DNA from: Lunularia cruciata
Lineage: Eukaryota; Streptophyta; Marchantiopsida; Lunulariales; Lunulariaceae
DNA: 64,000 nt
Direction of reading: 5' to 3'
Assembly (NCBI GenBank): GCA_948567375.1
Contig: OX419755.1
Coordinates: 46,877,001-46,941,000, forward strand
Positions 33,001 through 44,702 of the stretch are shown here, in pieces (position 1 is the stretch's first letter; each line of letters starts with the position of its first letter). The translations under genes were made by a program, and so were the position numbers. The notes below the pieces were generated by a model. It had not been told where the DNA came from. It did no database searches and saw only the letters and a list, made by a program, of their open reading frames with translations.

Positions 33001-33476
33001 CTGCCAGGGTGATTTTTCTTTACCCCAATGATTGACCCTTGGTAGGTTCTCACTACTTTCTTCCTCCAATCTACCATAGGGTTGTAATGCTCCATCCATG
33101 GCATGCCTAAGATTGCATCATAACGAGCTAATTGTATCACTCGCCACTCAATTGCTTCTTGATATTCTCCTACATAGAGTGTGACCCGTCTAGGTAATGA
33201 TTCAATCATCTCTATTTGCCCGTTAGGCAACTCTACTTCTTCACTCCCATCTCTCTCTAGATCCATTTCCAATCTTATTGCAATAGAGCAAGATAAAAAA
33301 TTATTTGTTGCTCCCGGATCAATTAATACTTGCACTTGATTGCCTTCTAGGACTCCATTCACGAGAATCAATTGTGAGGTTGCCTTTTGGGATCTTTGCA
33401 CATTAGTCTGCTTCCATCCCTCGCTTCTCTTCTTCCTTATTGAGCCAGTAAGGCCACAAGGTACATTTATTGGCAA
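30050..33476 (-). pseudogene. pol: G2 pol: protease, RT, RNase H, integrase, chromodomain (broken)
   Basis: Protease carries LIDPGATNNFLS (about 33340), where relatives have D-S-G, so the active-site Ser is Pro. RT has MCIDYRGLN (about 32610), [25 protein letters not shown] and FLDD (about 32310). RNase H spans about 31960-31560. In the integrase finger the last Cys pair is damaged (NCIIYQQNK near 31215; G1 has CLLCQQNK), while DRGT and GQTEQANRT remain. The chromodomain, near 30190-30090, has a stop in VDYLV*WKGYP. There are frame changes upstream of 32674 and in-frame stops downstream, many fitting CGA-to-TGA or TGG-to-TGA. Confidence 0.88.
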
Positions 33477-33583
33477 TCTTTGTTTTATGAAGTATTTTCC
33501 ACCTCCTCCTCTTCAATGCACCTCTGCATGTTGTTCAAAGATCACCTGTATGAAGGCCGAGGGCCTCTAGGGAAACAAGTGTG

Positions 33584-34566
33584 ACAATTGGTAGATATGT
33601 GCCCAATACGGCCACAATTGTAACAACAGTGTTGTTCTCTTTGAGTTCCATCTCCTCGTGGGACTCCATCTCTTTGTTCTTCTACCCATCCACGCTCTCC
33701 TTGAAGCGGTTGTGCTCCTTGATCTTGAAATCAAAGGTTGCCCAATTCCATTGGTACAGGTCCACCCATGTGTGGCATTTCTGCTTGATGATGTTGAGGT
33801 GGAACTACTTCTTCACCTTCACCCAATGCTCCTGCTATTCTCCGTGCACAAGCAATGGCTTCAAATATCGTGTGAGCATTTTGCACCATGACTTCTTGGC
33901 AAATCTGCTCCCTCATTTGAAATTTTCAAGAGCCTCTGCTGGACTCATGTCGGTTATTGTGATTTGTAGATCCAAAAATGCCTCCACATACTCTTGTATG
34001 CTGTTCTTTCGTCTAAATGCCCATAGTCGGGCTCGAGCCATCTGCACAGAATCCACCAATTGGAAATTTTTCAACAATCTTTCTTGCATTGATGTCCACG
34101 TGACCTCCCTTCTCTCTACCAACATGGATTGTTCCCAAGCATCATACCATGTGAGGGCTTTATCGGTCAAGTACCCACATGCAAACATGCTTGCAACATG
34201 CTTTGTGATCTCTGTTGAGAACAATCAGAAATATTGATTCATTCTCAAAATCCAATTTTCCACTACTCCTATCATACGCTACTCCTTGTAAGGCTCAATG
34301 TTGCAGGTCTTCTTCATCCAGAGTAGCAACGTGGCTTCATCATTGATAGGGTTTGTAGGTATAGGTACCTCTCCAAGTACTTCAATCATAGGAACTGGGT
34401 TTTGAGATGACTCTTCTTCTTGCATGGCTTGATCGTTCTTGATGATTTGCACTTGACTTTGTAATTTCTCCATGGTCATCTTAATCTCTTGAAACTCATT
34501 CAACATCCCTCGCATTCCTTGCACCAGCTCTTGCAATTGCGGATCCATGGTTCCTGCAACACTCAA
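33584..34566 (-). pseudogene. gag: G2 gag with CCHC zinc knuckle (broken)
   Basis: It starts at MSVAGTMDPQLQELVQGMRG (34566), includes the typical gypsy capsid-like motif ALTWYDAWEQS (about 34140), and ends with an intact zinc knuckle CYNCGRIGHISTNC at 33584-33625. Stops occur near 34279 and 33913 and a frame change near 33915. Gag packages the element RNA. Confidence 0.8.
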
Positions 34567-35116
34567 TTGCTACTGTCTACTTCAATATAGAGTCAATAAG
34601 ATCACTCTAGAAGGTGCACAAACTATCAAAACTACCATTGGGACCTCAAAAGCTATCACTTGTTGATAATACTCCTCGCCAAAATCTCTAAACATCACTT
34701 TTGGTCTCACTACATAACGGATTTCTACTTGAGATTGAAAGGGAGAGGATTTGGGACATTCACATCCATATCATCATAGTAGAATGTAGATTGTCAAATC
34801 CCACTCTTTGTCATATACAACCATAGGTAGAATCACCGAGTTTAGTGAGTTCATCACCCTGTCCATGAATTCTATGCCAAAGTGATAAACTAGTGATACC
34901 CTCATTTGTTCATGCTGGATGTACATAATCTTGATGTGGAATGGGTTTGGGAATGGAAAGCTGGGTGCGGGAAATTGTCCTCCCGGTACATCCATCTCAT
35001 CCGCTCTCTAAGTCCTTCCTAAGTCTACCAACTACTCTATGTTCTCCACCTCAAATTACTTAGTTTCAAAAGTTTGTGCTCTTCCAAGAGGGATGATCCA
35101 CTCTCTTGGACCAAGA

Positions 35117-35134
35117 CACTTGCTTTGATATCAT
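35117..35134 (-). other. Primer-binding site of G2
   Basis: Next to the 5' LTR the minus strand reads ATGATATCAAAGCAAGTG. It resembles TGGTATCAGAGC, the complement of the 3' end of initiator methionine tRNA, with two mismatches. Confidence 0.65.
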
Positions 35135-35865
35135 TGTAATATTCCAAGGACAAGAGAAGAGAGAGAAACACAAATTACACACTCAACATTCGGTGCCCAA
35201 AAGGAGCACCTTCTCTTTATTATATAGACAAAGAGGATCTCCTCCAAGGAAGCTCCACCATAGGATTAGGCACACAGATAGGTGACCTGTCAGCAAGCTC
35301 CACCCTTGGATTACTTACTTGGATGGGTGACATGTTGGTCTCGTTCCTATTTGGTTGGTCAAACAAGCTTTGATCAGAGGGAATCTTTAGGGAATCTTCT
35401 TGTAGGAGTCTCAAAATCATGTAAGGTACCATTGGAAAGCTCTTGATGAGACAAACCAAGGGGGAGGGAAGGGTTGGTCTATCTTAGGTAAGGGGAATCT
35501 TCACATTTTTGAGGCCTAATTCATCCGTTTAGGCATCCGAAATTACCTTCAAAGATTTCAGGCATATTTTGGTTCATGCTCTATTAGTAGAAGTCCCCTT
35601 TTGGTGATACCTATTTCTGATCTGTTTATTCCATCATGTGTAACATCCTTCCAGATGGTACCAAACCAATTCTCACCTTTAAATCATACGTCTAGCTATT
35701 GGTTCTAAGGTTCTCAAGTCTATTTTGGTTTCTGCTCTATTGGTAGAAGTACTCTTTTGGTGATACTTCTATCTGATCTATTTTGACCATCATGTATAAC
35801 ATCATTCTAGATGTTACCAAACCAAATTTCACATATAGATCATATGGCTAGCTCTTGGTATTACA
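35135..35865 (-). repeat. 5' LTR of G2
   Basis: Reading plus, it runs TGTAATATTCCAAGG to CTCTTGGTATTACA, 731 bp. It has a TATA box (minus TATATAA, 35220-35226) and the duplicated U3 blocks. Confidence 0.92.
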
Positions 35866-36612
35866 GTGAGGCAATCAGGTATGGCTTTCCGGATAAATGG
35901 TGCTTGAAGAAGGTAGTTCCAATTTTCAAGTCTAGCAAGCAATATATTGTCACTAATTACCATACCATCCTAGTTGGTAGTATCTTTGCCAAGTTGTATG
36001 GTCAAATTTTGGAGTCTAGGTTGAGCACTTAGGCTAAAAAGTACAGAATTTGAGCTAAGTACCAAGCTGGTTTCAAATCAAGCTTTAGTACCTTGGACTA
36101 CCTATTGGTACTCCATGTTTTGTGGTGGAGATCTAAAGGAGAGCCCTTTATGTTGCATTTATAGATTTTAGGAAGGCCTTTGATGAGGTGCTTAGGAAAT
36201 CTCTAAGTGAGAGACTCATGGACGTGGGTATTTCAGCTGATTTGATTGGTGTTATCTCTAGACTCTATGAGAAAGTGGTTGTGAGAATTTCATCTTTGAG
36301 CTCTCAAGATGTCCTTAGCACAATTGGTGTGATTCTAGGCTGCTCTCTATCTCCAATTGTGTATGGAATCTCCATCAATGATCTAGAGAGATTACTCATG
36401 GAAGCTGGAGCTACAGGTGTACATGTTGGCTCTTTGATGACACATACACTCCTTTATGCAGATGATATAGTGCTCCTCTCCACCAATCCACAAAGTTTAC
36501 AAAAGTTGTTGGATTCTCTTCTTTGCTTTTGCAATCAAACAAAAATGGAAGTGAACCTTGACAAGTCTAAGGTGATTGTGATGGGTTCTAAAGGTGTCAC
36601 ACCTTGGTTTTG
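35866..36612 (+). mobile_element. LINE copy 14: RT domain fragment
   Basis: The plus strand codes for the RT: KWCLKKVVPIFKSSKQ, TILVGSIFAKLYGQILESRL, then the palm with SLSPIVYGISINDLERLL and an intact YADD (about 36459). It stops near MEVNLDKSKVIVMGSKGVTP and joins a second RT start at 36613. Confidence 0.8.
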
Positions 36613-38357
36613 TCAAATGGACTCTAGGTTTTGTACTTATGTTGAAAAGTACAAAATTCAAGCTAGGTGCCAAGCTGGTTTTAGATCAGGCTTAAATACT
36701 TTGGACCACCTATTGGTAATCCAAGTTTTGTGGTGAAAATCTAAGGGTGTTGGGAGAGCTCTCTATGTTGCATTTATTGATTTCAAGAAAGCCTTTGATA
36801 AGGTGCTTAGGAAATCTCTAAGTGAGAGACTCATTGAAGTTGGTGTTTGGATATGATTGGTGCTATCTGTAGACTCTATGAGTAAGTGGTTGTGAGACTT
36901 TCATCTTTGAGCTCTAAAGATGTCTATAGCAAAATGGGTGTGATTCAAGGTTGCTCTCTATCTCTAACTCTATTTGGAATCTTCATTGATGATCTAGAGA
37001 GGTTACTCATGGAAGCTAGAGCTACAAGTGTACAGGTTGGCACCTTGCTGATACATACACTCCTTTATGCATATGATGTATTGCTCCTCTCCACCAATCC
37101 AGAGAGTTTACAGAAGCTGTTGGATTCTCTTCTTTGCTTTTACAATCTAAAAAAGATGGAGGTGAACCTTGATAAGTCCAAGGTGATTGTGGTAGGTTCT
37201 AAAGGTGTCACACCTTTCTTTTTTGATGGACAGCAATGATAGCAGGTTTCTTCTTACAAGTACTTGGGCCTTGAGTTTTTTCATGACTACAGTTGGTCTG
37301 CTTGTGTGAAGATGAGAATCAATGTAGGGTTTAGAGCTTTGTATTCACTCATGAATCACTCTATACTTGCTCATCTTACCACATACAAGTTTGAAGATAG
37401 TGTTGTTCAGATCTCTTATGCACCCGGTGGTTCTCTATGGTGTTTTGATTTGGGGTCCAGGTACTAAGAAGACATGGTAGCAAAAGGTGGAGAAAGTTCA
37501 AAAATTGTTTTTATGTGATGAACTTGGGGTGAGGACTCAAACTCCTAATGTGTTGCTGCTTGCTGAAACATGGTTTTTGCCTCTTGAGGCTGAAGCTTTG
37601 TTCTTAGCTCTCACATATGCCACTAAGGTGAGGTCCATGGAGCATGAGAGACTTCCCTACCAAGCATTTTGTGCCACTCTATCTGTTGGTTGGTTTATAG
37701 AACTGATTGCATGGGCAACAAGGTGGAATGTTTGTGAGCAATATTGAAACAATATAATAATAAAATATAAAGCCCAGAAGACCCAAAGAGTCAAAAGGAG
37801 ATTGGAATCTATTGCAGTACAAGAAGTGATCAAGGAGCAATTCTTCCTTTGCTTATGCCAGCAACCCAATATCAAGATGGTGTTCTATCAACAATTTACA
37901 AATCCTATGTTGGTGTATTGTGAGCAAGACTATCTCTTGGCTAGGATTTCTACTTCACCTAGACATGTTATTGCTTAGTATAGAACAAGCTCTCATAGAC
38001 TAGAAGTAGAACAAGGGCTTTGACTACAAATAGAGCACTCCATGCAGCTTTGCAAATTATGTACTATGAGCAAAGTTGAAGATGAGCACCATGTGTTTGT
38101 TGATTGCCTTTGTTACCAATAGATTAGAGTCTGAAATCAGATTAGTTGTAGTGATTTCTCAACACTCTTACAGATTGAGGCTTTAATGTTAGGGAAGTAC
38201 ATGACCAAGGTTAGTTTACATTGGACCAATTTGTTACACATTGGTCAGATGCTCTAGGCTCTTGCCTAGGCTCACATTTCATGTGTTTTGTATTTTTTTC
38301 AGCCTTTGGACTCTTTGGGTCTTCCGGACTTTATATGTCATTGTTCATTGTTCATTG
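36613..38357 (+). mobile_element. LINE copy 15: RT to complete 3' end
   Basis: It begins CQMDSRFCTYVEKYKIQARC, repeating RT sequence already present in copy 14, and continues to the 3' end at 38357 (GTTCATTGTTCATTG). The palm box reads YAYD (about 37068), so it is inactive. A 51-bp reverse LINE tail is inserted at 37747-37797. Zinc-finger-like C-terminal sequence lies near 38045-38110. Confidence 0.8.
37747..37797 (-). mobile_element. Ultra-short LINE insertion (51 bp)
   Basis: Only tail plus stem-loop are present (AAACAATATAATAATAAAAT, AAGCCCAGAAGACCCAAAGAGTC, AAAAG). Sister copies read straight across ACATTGGAGATTGG. The target duplication is unclear. Confidence 0.8.
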
Positions 38358-38786
38358 AGAACTAGTTTTATACTAAATAATAACATGTCCAAATGAAGTA
38401 GAAATCCTAGCCAAGAGATAATCTTGCTCACAATATGCCAACATAGGATTTACACACTATTGATAAAACACCATCTTGTTACCAAGTTGCTGCCATAAGC
38501 AAAGTAAGAACTGCTCTTGATCACTTCTCTTAGTGCAAAAGGCTTCAATCTCCAATATTGCTCATAAACATTCAACCTTGTGGCCCATGCAATCAGATTT
38601 GTATACCAACCAACAGATAGAGTGCCATAAAATGCTTGGTAGGGAAGTCTCTCATGCTCCATGGACCTCACCTGAGTGGCATACTTGAGAGCTAAGAACA
38701 AAGCTTCAACCTCAAGAGGCAAAACCCTTGTTTCAACAAGCAACAATAAATAAGGAGTTTGAGTCCTTGCCCCAAGTTCATCACAC
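38358..38786 (-). mobile_element. LINE copy 16: C-terminal ORF2 fragment
   Basis: The minus strand codes for ETRVLPLEVEALFLALKYAT, KVRSMEHERLPYQAF-like sequence and YEQYWRLKPFALREVIK. Both ends are cut: on the left by the tail of copy 15, on the right by X sequence. Confidence 0.75.
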
Positions 38787-39316
38787 TAGGGGTGAAGCAG
38801 TGTTCACTTGAAGTGTTGTGAAGTAGTGCTTGTCGCTTGCACTTTGCTTTATCTATCTTTAGAAATTTGGAGTTCCAAGTAATTCAAAGTGTCAATTTTG
38901 TGTGTGTGCTTGTGAGTGTTGAGAGAAATTTGAAGTGCAAGTCAATGTGCTTGTTGAATGTTGGATTCCACAACCTTGACCTTTGTTCTGTGTGTTTGAT
39001 CTTGAGTGAAGTGAAATTGAATCAATGCTTTGATAGATCTGAAAGGAATTGTAGTGTTGGTAGTATTTTTCATTTGTGTAACGTAAGGTTGATGTGAAAC
39101 AATTTAGATCAAGGAAGTTGGGCCTTCAATGGAGCAGTGCAACACAAATCTGAGGCAAAGGTGTTTTGCAAAGAAGTAGTCGTCTTCGTAAGTATCAAAA
39201 TCATCACAATCAAGATTTGTTTAGATAAAATTTGATGAAGTTGTGATTATGGAGCATTAATTTGTGATCAACCTACAAGTTAGTGATTGTCACTCTTTCT
39301 TGGGTATGGTTACACC
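38787..39316 (+). mobile_element. X element 3' noncoding fragment
   Basis: It matches 63370-63860 in the same orientation: GTGCTTGT, then AGTGTTGAGAGAAATTTGAAG, GCTTTGATAGATCTGAAAGG and AATTGTAGTGTTGGTAGTA. It stops short of the GGTTGTTACA terminus and joins Y repeat in plus orientation. A small rearranged piece (ACTTTGCTTTATCTATCTT) near 38850 is in the opposite sense. Confidence 0.65.
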
Positions 39317-40434
39317 AGTTTAAAAGTTTTGAGAGGATTCGAAAGCTTGAGAGGAGAGGAGTCCCAAAAGTTTGGCAAGCCATATCTCACTACATACATG
39401 TTCAAATACTGCAGTTATAGTCTTGTTAAAAGCGCCTTGCAAAGTGCTTTACATGACTTTCAAGATTGTACCAATCTGAGCTCTTTGCAAAAAGTTATAA
39501 GGGATTGAAATATTTGACACATGATCCAGATTTGGGAGTTTGAATCTTCATCATATGATGTTCAAATGAAGTGACTTTTATGGCATTGGATGCGCCTATG
39601 AAAGCTCTTTTGACTAACAGTAAGCATGCTTGAAGACCACATCCACATACAAAGTTATGAGGATTCAAATTTTATCATCTTTGGTAGATTTTAGGGTTTG
39701 AGCTCAAATTTCAACACCTTGTAACTATTTAGTTCCATGTCCAAATGTTTCAAACTTAGGCTCATTGGGAACACCTATGTAAGGTCCTTCTTTTGAGAAA
39801 CCTTTTTGCTGAAGTTGGAGCTTTGTGGAGCAAGTTTTGAGATTCATCAAATTGTGATCCTTTGCGCTTGGTGGTGCTCAAATCTACAACTTTCAGAGGC
39901 AAGAACTTTGAACTCACATCTTTAAATGAGATGATCTTCTTCTCATAAAAAGCATCTTGTCAATAGGTATTGTTGAAATTTTTCTCATAGAATTTAAATC
40001 CTTGTGCATGAAGTTATAAGCATTTGAATTTTGTGACTAGATGAGGTTTAGAAATTAAGCATAGAAAACTCTAGAGGCCATACCTCAATATTCATTTGGT
40101 CAAATGGATTCATTTTTGGTTCATTTGAAAGAAGTCCTCAATATTTTTTGATTTAGATCTCACTTGTAGATTTTGAAGTACTGTGGCCAAGGCTATGAAT
40201 TTTCAAAATTTGTAGGATTTCAAAAATTTCATGCGGGAAAGTGCAAATTCAAAAGTTTATAACTTTTGATTTACAAGTCCAAATGAGTAGATTTTTGGTT
40301 CATTTAGAACAAGTATTTGTAGAGCTATTGGTAGATATAGATTTATGAAGAGGCTTATTTTGTGAAATAGAAACCATGGGACTTTGGAATCTGTAAAATT
40401 CTTTTGGCTTTGCAAACCAAAATTTCAAGTGTTT
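39317..40434 (+). repeat. Y repeat (LINE 5' leader-like), plus orientation
   Basis: Noncoding. It is the reverse of the sequence at 43269-44605, beginning GTTTAAAAGTTTTGAGAGG and including TAGATTTTAGGGTTTGAGC near 39690. It does not reach an ORF1 start; at 40435 it meets a minus-strand LINE RT fragment. AT-rich; no ORF of note. Confidence 0.6.
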
Positions 40435-42430
40435 TCTAAGAATCCATAGAGCAAAAGCAAAGAAGAGAATCCAACAGCTTCTGTAAACTCTCTAGACTGG
40501 TGGAGAGGAGCACAACATCATCTGCATAAAGGAGTGCATGTATTATAAAAGAGCCAACCTGTACACCTATAGCTCCAACTTCCATAAGTAGTCTTTCTAG
40601 ATCATCAATGAAGATTCCAAATAGATTTGGAGATAGAGACCAGTCTTGAATCACACCCATTTTGCTAAGGAAATCTTGAGAAATCAAAGATGAAAGTCTC
40701 ACAACCACTTTCTCATAGAGTCTAGAGATAGCACCAATCAGATCAGCTAAAACACCAACTTCAGTGAGTCTTTCACTTAGAGATTTCCTAAGCACCTTAT
40801 CAAAGGCCTTTCTGAAATCAATAAATGCAACATAGAAAGCACTCCCAACACCCTTAGATTTCCACCACAAAACATGGAGAATCGATAGGTGGTCCAAAGT
40901 ACTATATCCTGATCTGAAACCAGCTTGGCACTTAACTCAAATTTTATACATTTCAGCCCAAGTATTCAACCTAGACTCTAAAATTTGACCATACAACTTG
41001 GCAAAGATACTACAAACTAGTATGGTACGGTAATTGGTGACAACATCTCTCAGGCCAAACTTGTGAATAGGAACTACTTTCTGGAAGCACCATCTATCAC
41101 AAAAGCCACACTTGATTGCCTCATTCAAATGAGAAGTTAGTACTACAATCAAATGGCTACCGCTCCACTTCAAAAGTTCAACATATAGTCCATCAAGGTC
41201 TTCAGCCTTACCATTGGCCAACTTCTTCAATTGGTACTTGACATCAACTTCAGAGATGGTGAGAGTAGATCCAAGGCAAGGTACCATACTTGGAGCATCA
41301 AGGAAAAAGTATAAATCCTTCACATAATCACAAAGTTCATTTTGGTCCAACGATGGAGATGGAGATCTAAAAGATCTGATGGTTACCTTCTTGACCAAGT
41401 CTTTTCCTATGAGAACCTCTTGAGAACAAAGTAGTTGATGTAGATTGAAGAAGTTCAACCAACTGATCACTACGTTGTTGAAAATCTGAACTCCACTCCA
41501 TGGAGCTAAATTTCTCATGAATAGCTTGTTGGTACAAATCTTGCTTGTGAAAATCTAGATGGAGTTTCCTTCTAAGGGCATGGTCAAAAGGTAATTTAGT
41601 TCTATTGAGGCAAGAAAGAAGGATGGCACAAGATAAAGGTGCATGGTCAGATTTTGGTTAAGGATCTAAAACAGCAAAATCTAAGACAAGGTGTATATCA
41701 CAGGGTGAGGTGAGCATATAGTCTATGGTGCTTGATCACCTTAAGCAAAGCATGTGCTCTTGCAGGTTTCTGGAAATTGAGAAAGGCCATTCAAGATTTT
41801 CAGGTTACAATTGGTACCAAAGGTCAAAAAGTGCTCACTCATGGAGTTGTTAATGGAATCTAGGGAAGAGTGGCACCAGGTAATAAAATCATCTATCAGG
41901 GTATAAATAGAATCATTCTCAAGATCACTCAACTCAAGGATCTAAGAGGCTTGGATCCTAGCACTAAAATCACCAAGAATGAGTATTGCACCTTTACTTT
42001 GAAACTCCACCACATCCTTTGTGAAGGAGTGGAGAGGATGCATGGTGTTGAGAGCTCCACTTAAATAGATTGGTGATGGAAATAGAGCAAAGTAACAAAC
42101 CAGCAAGGAAGCAAGGTGTAGCAACTCCTCTAATCCTCAACCATTGGTATTGTCCACTTGAATCTTGGCCTATCAAAGAGATTGACTTTTCAAAGCCAAA
42201 TCTGACTTAAGTAGCAATACCTCCAAAACCTCTTCCTCTATGTTGCCTTTGCTTGTTCCAGGTTGAACCAACAAGAGTGAAACCTTCAATGGCTTGAATG
42301 GTGTTTCCTTCATGTTCCCATGTCTCCACAAGATTGATCAGATCAGCATCATCCCACAAAGGCTTATCGCTGGAGTACTTGGTATGTGTGAGAACATGAT
42401 CATTCCAAAATAGTACTCTAAGTGTATGGA
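40435..42430 (-). pseudogene. LINE ORF2, copy 17: endonuclease plus RT N-terminal half (broken)
   Basis: Endonuclease motifs: VEFQSKGAILILGDFSARIQ (about 41990; GDFSA for GDFNA). RT: KKLANGKAEDLDGLYVELLK (about 41210), LVCSIFAKLYGQILESRL (about 41010), RKAFDKVLRKSLSERLTEVG (about 40790), LLYADDVVLLSTS (about 40520). The linker between FQEVLIGKDLV and KKVTIRS lacks about 190 bases found in sister copies. Confidence 0.75.
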
Positions 42431-42439
42431 ATTGCTATG

Positions 42440-43268
42440 CATTAGCTAACAATTCCTTTTGAGTAATCATAACTCTATTATCTATCAGGAATGCAACAAA
42501 ACTTGATTGTTGAGCCTCCTTCACTTTTGCTAATTCTCCCTTCTTTGCTTGCCATTGGAGAGATGTGAGATCCGGATTTAACTAGATATGCCGCCCCTTC
42601 AATATAGCCTTGTTTGCCATCATTGAATTCCTCTAAGTTTTTGAGCCAAATCTCATCAAAATGCTTCTTGGTTGTGCGCCTTTCTATATGCTTGCACAAT
42701 TTGAGGATCATGTACTCTCAAAGAATCAACAATAAACTCACACACTATGGCCTTGGTATCTTCCTTCTCAATCTCTAGCAAACCTGAAATCCTCACTTTC
42801 TTCATTCTGACCAGTTTGTTCTCCTTCTCAACCTCATGCTCTAGCAAGTAGAAGATTTGAGTCACCTTAGTAGCTTCAGCATAAGACCTCATCTTCACTT
42901 CTAATGTGTCCAAAATCTGTTGGAACCCTCCGCTTTGTGTAGCAATGTCGTAGCCTTGTGCTCCCAAAGAAGCAACCTTCTTAGTAGCATCAACCATCCC
43001 CTTGGTTGATTTTAACAGCAAGATACCACTCTTCTTTATGTCTTGGATCTCTTGGTTGACCAAGTTCAATGCTCTTTTATCATGCTGATCTCAACCCTTA
43101 CAACTTCCATATCAGTCATGAGAGTACTCATGCATTGGGATATAGGTGCAAAGAAGCTTTTAAGCTCTTTGTGGAAGTCACTAGATTTCTTCTTTGATTT
43201 CACTAGATTTCTTGTTGTTGCTTCAAAGCTATATCAGTAATGTCTTTCACCATCTTGTACTCCTCCAT
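42440..43268 (-). pseudogene. LINE ORF1 protein, copy 17 (broken)
   Basis: I chose ATG at 43268 (MEEYK...), matching MEESK at 50363. The N-terminal half is predicted coiled coil (LVNQEIQDIKKS, LDTLEVKMRSYAEATK). The centre carries EVEKENKLVRMKKVRIS, VCEFIVDSLRVHDPQIVQAY and HNQEAF (a frame change), then a C-terminal block near 42520. The plan, coiled coil then RRM-like then C-terminal domain, is that of vertebrate-type L1 ORF1p. No CCHC knuckle is seen. Confidence 0.6.
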
Positions 43269-44605
43269 GATGTCAATCACTAATCACTAGAAACTTGAAG
43301 AAGCTTATTTTAATGAGATAAGAATCACCTCATTTGGACATGTGAATGTAAAGATACTATACTTCAAATCTGTAGTGCACAAAGCTACCAAAGGCTGCAA
43401 AAATTGAAGTACCTAGAGCTCCAAATCTGTTCTTTCAACTCTGTCCAAAAGTTTTCAATATATAGTTCTGAGTGAGCTGATTCTAACGACACAAAGATCA
43501 CTCCATTTGGATCATTGAGTACAAAGATCCACTAGTTTGAATTTACACATCATAATGAAGGAGTCATAGATTTCAAACTATCACAATTTCCTTGTCTGAC
43601 CTCCAATTGCAACAAATGAAACCTCAATAGAAGCTTTGCACAATCTTGTTCTATTGTCAAAAAAACAACTTGATTTGGACCTATAGGTACAGAGCAATCC
43701 TACTTCACATGTACAGATTTTAACACCAAGTACTTGGAGGTGTCACAGTGAAACAAATGGTCATATCAGCTGCCTTGGATATTCAAATTCCACAAATATG
43801 GATTCAATAGGAAGCTCAAGGCTATGTTATTTTAATGACACAAGAATCACCTGCATTTAATATTTTAATGAAGAGAAATGGCCCTCCAAAGTTGGTACTC
43901 TAAACACCAAGATGTACAAGATGTGACAGAATGAGAATTATCACCACTGCTTGCTCAACCCTCCATATGCTGCAAGCTTGTAAGTCACAAATTCTATTGT
44001 AGTAATTTTTATTGGATTTTCACTTGTAACCACAAAGCAATACCCCTACAAATTCTTGCACAATCACATAGATTGCTCAAAGCTTCCTCAAAATGCAATT
44101 CAGAACTCTATGTGTACTGCTCCAAACTGCACAAACTTAACCTTAGAAGTAAGCTTTCAGTATAGGCTTTCCAATAGGATTTTAATCACTCCATTTCCTA
44201 AAGTATTGGTAGAGATACAATCATTTAAAATTGCAGTTCAAACCCTAAAATCTACCAAAGATGATAGAATTCGAATCCTTGTAACTTTCTTTACATATGT
44301 GTTCTTCAAGCGTGCTTTCTATCAATCAAAAGAGCTGATCAAGATGCATCCAGTGCCACAAAAATCACTTCATTTGGACTCCAAATGATGAAGAAATGAG
44401 CTCTCAAATATAGATCCTTTGTAAAAAAAATTCAATCACTCATAACTCTCTGCTTAGAGCTCAGAATGGTGTAATCTTGGTGGTCATGGGAGCTCTTGGG
44501 CAAGGCTCTTCTAACAAAAGATTCTAACCTCAAGGTTTGGACAAGTAAATGCTAAGAAATGATATGCAAACGTTTTAGGAAATCTCCTCTCTCAAAATTT
44601 TGAAA

Positions 44606-44702
44606 GCTCCCTTGTTACCAACAGATTGGAGTCAGACGTCAAATTACTTGTAGTGATTTCTCAGAATTTTTACACATTGAGGCTTTAGCATTAGGGAAAT
44701 AC
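44606..44702 (+). mobile_element. LINE copy 18: short C-terminal ORF2 fragment
   Basis: Ninety-seven bases on the plus strand match the Cys/His tail region (CCTTGTTACCAACAGATTGG; then ATTGAGGCTTTAGCATTAGG). They stop at AAATACATG where a reverse LINE tail starts. Confidence 0.65.

Larger units (their letters stand above)
29307..35865 (-). mobile_element. G2: full-length Ty3/gypsy chromovirus, decayed
   Basis: The element has two LTRs (29307-30030 and 35135-35865), a primer site next to the right LTR, gag, pol with chromodomain and a polypurine tract next to the left LTR. It is the same family as G1 and G3. Target duplication ATGAG (29302-29306) versus GTGAG (35866-35870) flanks it, 5 bp with one change. 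It sits in a LINE RT sequence. Gag and protease have several frameshifts; pol downstream of 32674 stays in one frame with multiple stops. Confidence 0.93.
40435..44605 (-). mobile_element. LINE copy 17: 5' leader, ORF1, endonuclease and RT (lacks 3' end)
   Basis: On the minus strand from 44605: Y leader (44605-43269), ORF1 (43268 to about 42440), endonuclease (about 42430-41600), linker with a deletion near 41395, and RT to 40435 with intact YADD (about 40520). It ends at LLDSLLCFC where Y repeat begins. It is the best copy for showing leader-ORF1-ORF2 order. Frame breaks are present in all coding parts. Confidence 0.8.

Noticed and set aside
33581-34237. 218-codon plus-strand ORF
   Set aside because: It is antisense to G2 gag, which shows an intact zinc knuckle and gypsy capsid motif on the minus strand.
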